Shown here piece after piece: positions 7,043 through 11,408 of a stretch of DNA of 11,408 nucleotides. Numbering within the stretch: the stretch's first letter is position 1; each line of letters starts with the position of its first letter. The DNA is from CAYSHJ01 sp964589725. Lineage in GTDB: Bacteria > Planctomycetota > Planctomycetia > Planctomycetales > Planctomycetaceae. The notes below the pieces were generated by a model. It did not search any database. It was not told the DNA's origin and worked only from the letters and a program-made list of their open reading frames with translations. Position numbers and translations under genes: made by a program. Where the stretch lies: NCBI GenBank assembly GCA_964589725.1, contig CAZPUJ010000090.1, positions 1 through 11,408 of the forward strand. The letters are read 5' to 3'.

Positions 7043-8976
7043 TCTTTTCGCAACGCCTGGATCGTTTCTCGCACGGTTCGAAACACTTCGCACTGCGGCA
7101 CTGACGTCGCGGCTTGAAATTCTTCCGGCAACGATCCCAACAAATGATCTTTCAACATGCGCGCCAACCAACCGGCGCGCTTGGCCGTGAACCGCGCGTG
7201 TAGCCGACGGAATCGAGCCTCCAACATTCCGACTCCCGTCGACGCGGAGCTGCTGATCGCAGTTTCGCCCAACGCCGCGGCGACTGTTCCGCCAGTGATA
7301 TCTCCGGCCAGATGCACGGCCGATTGCATAGCTGTGTTTGCCGCCAAATGCCCGACCGCATCCCCCGCCGGACCGAAGCCGGTCACAAACAGAGCGATAC
7401 TGGTCACGGGCCGCACGGCCGCGGCGCCTTGATCGAGCCATTTCATGTATTGAAAAACGTGTGGGCTTTCCGCGCGGAAGGCTTCCATCTCGGCGGTCAC
7501 CAGGTCGCAAACCTCAGCGGCCAGGTCGGTCAGGTCATGCCGAGTCTTCAGTAACTCCAGCATTTCAACGCGCGATTTGCCGGCGAGCAACCGTTCGATG
7601 CGCGGCTGCAACAGCGGATTGCCCAACTCGGAGAACCAACGCAGTCGGTCGTAAACCTTCTCGACCGCGTCGAGGATCGTTTGCCATTCGCGCCGCCGAT
7701 ACTGCTCCAGCGGCGGCTGCTGTTCCCCTTGCCAATGATCGCGCAGAGCCACGAACGGCTTCGCGATCCAGCGGCCCAGCACGTTGTACGAATCGTGAAT
7801 CGTCTTCGTCCAACCTTCGCGCTGCCGCTGCCACCAGTGACGGACTTCATTCACAACGACCGGGGTCGGGATCGCCGGCCAGTCGTCGATCTCGGCCAGT
7901 TGGTGCGTCGATAGCAACTCTGACGCCGATGCGAACTCGGCACTACGACGCTCAATCTCGCCAAGATAGGCCGGCAATCCCGTCTCCGGCTGAAGCACTT
8001 GTCGCAACGCCCCGCGCAACGAACGCAACTTAATCGAGCTGAAATGGAGCGACGACAGGTCGTCCTTGAGGCTGTGTTGTTCATTGCATCGTTGCTGGCG
8101 AGCGGGAGGCGTGAGCCTCTCGGTTGGAATTGCATGGAACTCCGATGAACCGGGGGACTCACGTCCCCGGCTCGCTGAATCAGTCTCGGCCGTCGACCAC
8201 TCGCGAACGTAAAACGGCAATTGATTTTCCTCCGCCGCGCGGCGATCCGACGGGACGATGTAAACGAACTCCGGACGAACCCCTGTTTCCTGACAAAAGG
8301 TCCGCAGCCAGACTGGCCAGAACGATTCATCGTCGGGCAGCAGGACTTGGTTGAAGACGATCAACACGGCCTTGTCTTCGTCGGCCGCTCTGCGAAAGAA
8401 CTGCTTCACAGCCGCATCGTTGTACTTCTGTTGCGTCAAAACGGCGACGAGCACGTCCGCACAACGTCGAATGTTGGCGGCTCGTTCCCAGTTGACGCGC
8501 ACATCACCGTCGATGTCGGGCGTGTCGAGAATCAGCAAGTTGGAGGGCGTCGCTGCGCTCGTCCGCCAGAACAGCCGATGCTCGGCGTGATCTTCAAGAG
8601 CCGCCTCGGAGGTCACCCACGCATGCAAAGAAAAGCCTCGAAAGATCGAACTGAGATCGTGCCGCTGTTCGAACCCCGCCGGCACGAGGCACACGGGATG
8701 TTTCGTCCCCGAGGCAAACGGACTGGTGGCGCTTGCGTGGCAGCCAGCCAGGTGATTGAAGATTACGCTCTTGCCGATGTTCGTTCCGCCGACCACAGCC
8801 ACGACCAGAAAGGCATCGTCCGTGAGTTGTGGGAGCAGCTTGCGATCCAGAATCTCGAACCAATCACGACGCGCCAACGGCGGCAGTTGCAACGCCTGAG
8901 CGAGCGTTTCCAATTGTCGAACGGCGGCATCCAAGCGGTGGACATGCTCGGCACAGGCGGCATACGACGAAGTCAT
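6952..8976 (-). CDS. Dynamin-like large GTPase, first of a tandem pair (674 aa)
   Basis: The ATG at 8976 is the first start after an in-frame TGA four codons upstream; no clear Shine-Dalgarno is visible. The P-loop GGTNIGKS is at residues 63-70, a G2-like threonine is in GTKHP (90-94), and G3 is DTPD (151-154). TQQKY (181-185) is shared with the neighbouring GTPase. A canonical G4 is missing: the expected strand ends in VFNQVLLPDD (207-216). Residues about 267-293 are encoded by a repeat element and interrupt the GTPase domain near its end. Helical, Trp/Arg-rich sequence (375-500) follows. A glycine/alanine-rich hydrophobic stretch (about 520-580) resembles the membrane-inserting region of dynamin-like proteins. 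The last ~25 residues are also repeat-encoded. It likely hydrolyses GTP and works with the 597-aa GTPase encoded next, possibly as a hetero-oligomer; this is inferred from tandem arrangement and shared motifs. Confidence 0.87.
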   Translation of the reverse strand: MTSSYAACAEHVHRLDAAVRQLETLAQALQLPPLARRDWFEILDRKLLPQLTDDAFLVVAVVGGTNIGKSVIFNHLAGCHASATSPFASGTKHPVCLVPAGFEQRHDLSSIFRGFSLHAWVTSEAALEDHAEHRLFWRTSAATPSNLLILDTPDIDGDVRVNWERAANIRRCADVLVAVLTQQKYNDAAVKQFFRRAADEDKAVLIVFNQVLLPDDESFWPVWLRTFCQETGVRPEFVYIVPSDRRAAEENQLPFYVREWSTAETDSASRGRESPGSSEFHAIPTERLTPPARQQRCNEQHSLKDDLSSLHFSSIKLRSLRGALRQVLQPETGLPAYLGEIERRSAEFASASELLSTHQLAEIDDWPAIPTPVVVNEVRHWWQRQREGWTKTIHDSYNVLGRWIAKPFVALRDHWQGEQQPPLEQYRRREWQTILDAVEKVYDRLRWFSELGNPLLQPRIERLLAGKSRVEMLELLKTRHDLTDLAAEVCDLVTAEMEAFRAESPHVFQYMKWLDQGAAAVRPVTSIALFVTGFGPAGDAVGHLAANTAMQSAVHLAGDITGGTVAAALGETAISSSASTGVGMLEARFRRLHARFTAKRAGWLARMLKDHLLGSLPEEFQAATSVPQCEVFRTVRETIQALRKEVLSTECPVPSVSDLRAPVHGDSALLGTDH
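8098..8176. repeat. REPIN-like inverted pair of palindromes inside the GTPase reading frame
   Basis: The left unit (8098-8125) begins GCGAGC and contains the hairpin GAGGC-GTGA-GCCTC. The right unit (8149-8176) ends GCTCGC and contains GGGGAC-TCAC-GTCCCC. Read on the opposite strand, the right unit matches the left at 22 of 28 positions. About 23 unrelated bases separate them. Two imperfect palindromes in inverted orientation with a short spacer is the architecture of REPIN elements, which are mobilised in trans by RAYT transposases in other bacteria. The 79-bp element encodes residues about 267-293 of the 674-aa GTPase without a stop. I have seen similar GC-rich palindromes in planctomycete genomes, but family membership needs a genome search. 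Confidence 0.75.
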
Positions 8977-8993
8977 TGAGCGGGCTCAACCGT

Positions 8994-9058
8994 GGTGCAG
9001 GCGGCTCGCCTGCGAGTCGCGAGGTGAAGATCCCAGCGGACAGGCGGACCGCCTGTGC
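8994..9058. repeat. Inverted pair of short hairpins between the sigma factor and GTPase genes
   Basis: The first hairpin has 7-bp arms GCAGGCG (8997-9003) and CGCCTGC (9007-9013). The second has 7-bp arms ACAGGCG (9040-9046) and CGCCTGT (9050-9056). Each has a 3-base loop. The flanks show the two are mutually inverted copies (GGTGCAGGCGG on the left, GGCACAGGCGG on the reverse of the right). They occupy most of the 106-bp gap between the sigma factor stop and the GTPase start. No T-run follows, so an intrinsic terminator is unlikely; a REPIN-like repeat that also structures the operon transcript is the better reading. Confidence 0.7.
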
Positions 9059-9082
9059 CGGGAGGATTGTGGCGGATCAGGT

Positions 9083-9694
9083 CTAAGACGTCACGTTCCG
9101 CTGCCGCATCCGCTCGCGAGCCCGGTTTAACGTCGGGCCGATCGAGTTCTCCGGAATGCCCAGAGCCGCGCTGATCTCGCGGTACGACTTACCCTCCAAA
9201 TGGAATTGCCGCACGACATCCGCTTCACGCGGCGGCAAGTCCTTCAACAGCCGAGCGACCTCTTCATTGTTCTCAACCCGCTGCTGTTCCGATGTCGACG
9301 CCTGGGCCGCTTCGATCGACGAACCGTGCGCGGCGACATGCCCCATCGCCTCTGACATCCGCCGCTGAGTGATCTCCCGAACCACGATTCGCCGAGCAAT
9401 CACGGTCAAGTACGTGGCCAGCGAACTCTTGCCTCGAAACTGTCGCAGGACGGTGTAATTGTTCGACAGCAGGGTCACGAAAATCTCAGCAGACAGATCG
9501 TCAATGTCATCCGAGGCCAACGAGACACTGCGGGCATGGGCGGTGTGGTTGATGACGTGAACGAAGAGTCCAATGAATCGGTCAACGAAGTCCTTCCACG
9601 CTCCCGGTTCTTCGGAAAGGCAACGCTTCAGCAGATTTCTGTCGATTTCCGTGAGAGCCACGATGATCTGCCCCGAGCGGGTGACGATTGACAC
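9083..9694 (-). CDS. ECF-type RNA polymerase sigma factor (203 aa)
   Basis: The length and two-domain layout are those of an extracytoplasmic-function (group IV) sigma factor, which directs RNA polymerase to a specific promoter set. Region 2 spans about residues 34-112: the DDIDDLSAEIFVTLL stretch (62-76) corresponds to the core-binding region 2.2, and FRGKSSLATYLTVIARR (86-102) to regions 2.3-2.4, which contact the -10 element. A linker (about 113-140) follows. Region 4 spans about 142-198 and ends with the helix-turn-helix SYREISAALGIPENSIGPTLNRARERM (170-196), which reads the -35 element. No anti-sigma factor gene is adjacent; downstream lie two GTPase genes in the same orientation. The ATG at 9694 is used; a GTG at residue 12 is a possible alternative, and neither has a strong ribosome site. 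Family call is secure; targets are unknown. Confidence 0.95.
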   Translation of the reverse strand: MSIVTRSGQIIVALTEIDRNLLKRCLSEEPGAWKDFVDRFIGLFVHVINHTAHARSVSLASDDIDDLSAEIFVTLLSNNYTVLRQFRGKSSLATYLTVIARRIVVREITQRRMSEAMGHVAAHGSSIEAAQASTSEQQRVENNEEVARLLKDLPPREADVVRQFHLEGKSYREISAALGIPENSIGPTLNRARERMRQRNVTS

Positions 9695-9715
9695 TCGCCA
9701 AGCACGACGACTTGC

Positions 9716-9744
9716 ACTCTAGTCCGATTCCCAAAACGTGACAA
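9716..9744 (-). promoter_or_regulatory. Candidate sigma70-like promoter for the sigma factor/GTPase genes
   Basis: On the minus strand TTGTCA (9739-9744, five of six consensus matches) is followed after 17 bases by TAGAGT (9716-9721, four of six). Transcription would start near 9709, leaving about 15 bases before the ATG at 9694. Just upstream of the -35 lies the perfect dyad CATCTT (9750-9755) / AAGATG (9762-9767), a possible regulator site. Spacing and position are good; the -10 match is only moderate. Confidence 0.45.
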
Positions 9745-9991
9745 GACGGCATCTTGGGACGAAGATGGGGCACGATGAGTGAACGCCTGGACGACCCGCG
9801 CCCGCCCCGTCGACGGCTTGCCGCCGAAGGATAAGACGAAACCAGCAGCCACAACCGAACTTGATCGTGCGTCGCCCGCGTTCGAGTGGCCCGAAGAACG
9901 TTCTGTATAAAGACGATACGTCTGTGGCCAAAAAGAAAATGTACCACGGCCAGTGACCGGAACCAGCTCCGCATGACGCTCGGGAGTCGGA

Positions 9992-10031
9992 CTACCGAAA
10001 CGCCTGAATGCCTACCGAAACGCCTGAATGC
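9992..10031. repeat. Perfect 20-bp tandem duplication
   Basis: The sequence CTACCGAAACGCCTGAATGC occurs twice back to back (9992-10011 and 10012-10031) without a mismatch. It lies in noncoding sequence between the glycosyltransferase stop and the sigma factor promoter. It could be a replication-slippage duplication or a paired protein-binding site. Confidence 0.9.
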
Positions 10032-10106
10032 GGAAACTGAGCTGACCGTGGCACAGTTCGTATGAGCCTCCGCCCATCCCGACGAGGCGACGTCGTGCGC
10101 TTGTCA

Positions 10107-10967
10107 TCAAGTAGGCTGAGAGTTTTTGTCTGTGACTACGGAATTCTCAAACAACCCATTCCTCCAGATCCCCAACCGATGAGCCCAGAATTGGCCCAAC
10201 ACCTGCAAAGTCCTCAACCCGTACGTCAGACTGCGGCGGAAGTTGATGCTGGACGCCTCGTCAAAGTACCGCACCGGCACGGGGATGTCCCCCATCTTGA
10301 ATCCAAAATGCACCGCCTGAGCGAGAAACTGGCTGTCGAACACAAAATCGTCTGAGTTCCGCTCAAAGGGAATCGTCTCGACCACGGCCCGTCGGTAAGC
10401 CCGAAAGCCGCTGTGAAAGTCACCCAGATTCTGGCCGAGCGCGATGTTCTCGCAAATCGTCAGCATCCGATTGGCGACGTACTTCCACTTCGGCATCCCG
10501 CCATCTAATGCCTCTCGCCGTGTTCGAATCCGCGAACCGAGCATCACATCGCAAATTCCCAGCTTGAGAATCTCGATCGCAATCGGAATGACTCGGCTGT
10601 CGTACTGATAATCCGGGTGAATCATCACGATGAAGTCGGCACCAGCCTCCAACGCGTGCCGGTAACAAGTCTTCTGATTTCCGCCGTACCCTTTGTTCTG
10701 CTCGTGAGTGTAAACCGTCAGACCTAATCGCCGAGCAATCTCAACCGTGTCATCCCGGCTGCAGTCGTCCACGAGGATGATTTCGTCGACCGATCCAACC
10801 GGAATATCAGCGACCGTCCGCTCCAACGTCGCCGCCGCATTGTAGGCCGGCATCACAGCAATCGTCCGACCGCGCACCGCCAGAGGTTCATCGCGTCGCG
10901 CGGCGTTTGTCTCGACGCCAACCGCCTGCGCTTCAAATTGGTTATCGCTGTCAGACATACGATTCAT
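10107..10967 (-). CDS. Family 2 glycosyltransferase, DPM1-like (286 aa)
   Basis: It transfers a sugar from a nucleotide-sugar donor, probably to a polyprenyl-phosphate or another envelope glycan acceptor. Counting from the ATG at 10967, the GT-A fold begins with TIAVMPAYNAAATLERTV (residues 35-52), followed by the nucleotide-binding aspartates in IILVDDCSRDDT (63-74) and NKGYGGNQKTCY (91-102). The metal-binding region is HPDYQYD (117-123), in the position of the family DxD/DPD motif, and LGSRIRTR (143-150) follows. The C-terminal half has a mainly polar composition with no long membrane segment, so it is cytoplasmic or peripheral. A further in-frame ATG at 11060 would add 31 residues of unconvincing sequence and run across the likely tRNA promoter, so I prefer 10967; the ATG at 10958 is equally possible. 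The acceptor cannot be told, and no neighbouring glycan genes are visible. Confidence 0.9.
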   Translation of the reverse strand: MNRMSDSDNQFEAQAVGVETNAARRDEPLAVRGRTIAVMPAYNAAATLERTVADIPVGSVDEIILVDDCSRDDTVEIARRLGLTVYTHEQNKGYGGNQKTCYRHALEAGADFIVMIHPDYQYDSRVIPIAIEILKLGICDVMLGSRIRTRREALDGGMPKWKYVANRMLTICENIALGQNLGDFHSGFRAYRRAVVETIPFERNSDDFVFDSQFLAQAVHFGFKMGDIPVPVRYFDEASSINFRRSLTYGLRTLQVLGQFWAHRLGIWRNGLFENSVVTDKNSQPT

Positions 10968-10990
10968 CTCATTCCCAGATTCCCAGAAAC

Positions 10991-11019
10991 TTGCGACCCG
11001 ACTAGCAAGACGGTACAAC
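10991..11019 (+). promoter_or_regulatory. Candidate promoter for tRNA-Val
   Basis: TTGCGA (10991-10996) and TACAAC (11014-11019) are separated by 17 bases, each matching four of six consensus bases. Initiation near 11026 would give a 5' leader of about 42 bases before the tRNA. The site overlaps the region just upstream of the divergent glycosyltransferase start. Confidence 0.35.
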
Positions 11020-11067
11020 GCCTGCCCATGTCGTCCAAGGCTGAGTCCTGGCGACGGCATGAGATTC

Positions 11068-11140
<73 letters not shown>

Positions 11141-11224
11141 TTGGCGTAACCCTTTTCCGTAAGCCACGAGCCGCGTGCTGGTTTAGCCTGAAACATGCAT
11201 CATACGAGCGTCAGAGCTGATGGG

Positions 11225-11408
11225 CTAATCACCACGGTTGGCTAATTCTTCAATCTGCGTCTTGGTTGAAATCCCTCGCTCGTATGTTGAAACCACAGCC
11301 CAGTGGATGTCAGAGTTTGGGTTGTGGTTGTTCGTGAGGAGCGTTTTAGCCTCGCTGTGGCTTGACCACTTGCGCAAGATTACTCCCTCCGAACTTTGAC
11401 GTGAGAAA
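11225..11408 (-). CDS. Possible C-terminal end of an unknown protein (partial)
   Basis: A minus-strand frame is open from the right edge of the window to a TAG at 11225-11227, giving 60 residues. The translated end contains KWSSHSEAKTLL, DIHWAVVSTYERG and TQIEELANRG, polar and helix-compatible sequence of the sort expected of a real C-terminus. Other frames across this stretch are interrupted. Its start is outside the window and I do not recognise the family, so this could still be a chance open frame. Confidence 0.45.
   Translation of the reverse strand, partial: FSRQSSEGVILRKWSSHSEAKTLLTNNHNPNSDIHWAVVSTYERGISTKTQIEELANRGD

Larger units (their letters stand above)
9695..10106. other. Gene-free gap upstream of the sigma factor
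   Basis: No convincing gene is visible. Short frames on the minus strand overlap the sigma factor start or lack plausible protein composition. The gap holds the candidate sigma factor promoter (9716-9744), a 6-bp-arm dyad next to it (9750-9767), and a perfect 20-bp tandem duplication (9992-10031). The glycosyltransferase gene ends at its right side; I see no clear intrinsic terminator for that gene. Confidence 0.6.

Noticed and set aside
8221..8979. 252-codon plus-strand open frame
   Set aside because: It is antisense to the GTPase P-loop and G3 region and lacks any recognisable motif of its own.
8098..9058. Possible CRISPR-like repeats
   Set aside because: The repeats are imperfect palindromes in inverted pairs, not regularly spaced direct repeats with unique spacers, and no cas gene is present.
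8994..9058. Intrinsic terminator between sigma factor and GTPase
   Set aside because: There are two hairpins but no T-run on either strand; the inverted-pair structure is better explained as a repeat element.
9582..9974. 130-codon minus-strand frame upstream of the sigma factor
   Set aside because: It overlaps the sigma factor start in another frame, has an Arg/Ser-rich chance-like composition, and covers the candidate promoter.

Overview
The window looks like a chromosomal segment from a planctomycete (phylum Planctomycetota), probably a large-genome member. The main evidence is the E-x-LEDR-x-LL signature near the N-terminus of a giant extracellular protein, a 163-aa membrane-anchored family that I recall only from planctomycetes, and GC-rich inverted-palindrome repeats of a kind I associate with these genomes. 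No phage, CRISPR array or transposase gene is visible.

Layout, left to right. Positions 1-2317 (minus) hold the N-terminal 772 residues of a secreted Calx-beta repeat protein that runs off the left edge. A gene-free gap (2318-2791) follows. Two divergent membrane-anchored proteins of unknown function come next: a 163-aa protein (2792-3283, minus) and a 515-aa protein with a membrane anchor, a long coiled coil, a beta domain and a C-terminal segment that resembles BRCT (3582-5129, plus). Converging on the latter with only 10 bp between stop codons is a minus-strand gene set. In transcription order it is an ECF-type sigma factor (9083-9694), a 674-aa dynamin-like GTPase (6952-8976) and a 597-aa dynamin-like GTPase with C-terminal membrane segments (5140-6933). 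A further gap (9695-10106) precedes a family 2 glycosyltransferase (10107-10967, minus). Then come a clean tRNA-Val(CAC) on the plus strand (11068-11140) and the C-terminal 60 codons of a possible unknown protein at the right edge.

The centre of interest is the sigma/GTPase/GTPase set. The two GTPases are paralogue-like: each has a P-loop, a D-x-P-D G3 motif in place of the canonical DxxG, a degenerate G4, and a shared TQQKY motif after G3. Tandem large GTPases with membrane-interacting C-terminal regions are known from bacterial dynamin-like systems, so a membrane-remodelling or membrane-repair role under ECF control is a reasonable inference, not a demonstrated one.

The same gene set carries three different palindromic repeat elements. 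One lies inside the 674-aa GTPase reading frame and adds about 27 residues. One overlaps its 3' end and supplies its last ~25 residues. One sits between the sigma factor and the GTPase. Their REPIN-like or miniature-element architecture, and the fact that two of them have become coding sequence, is the most concrete unusual observation here.
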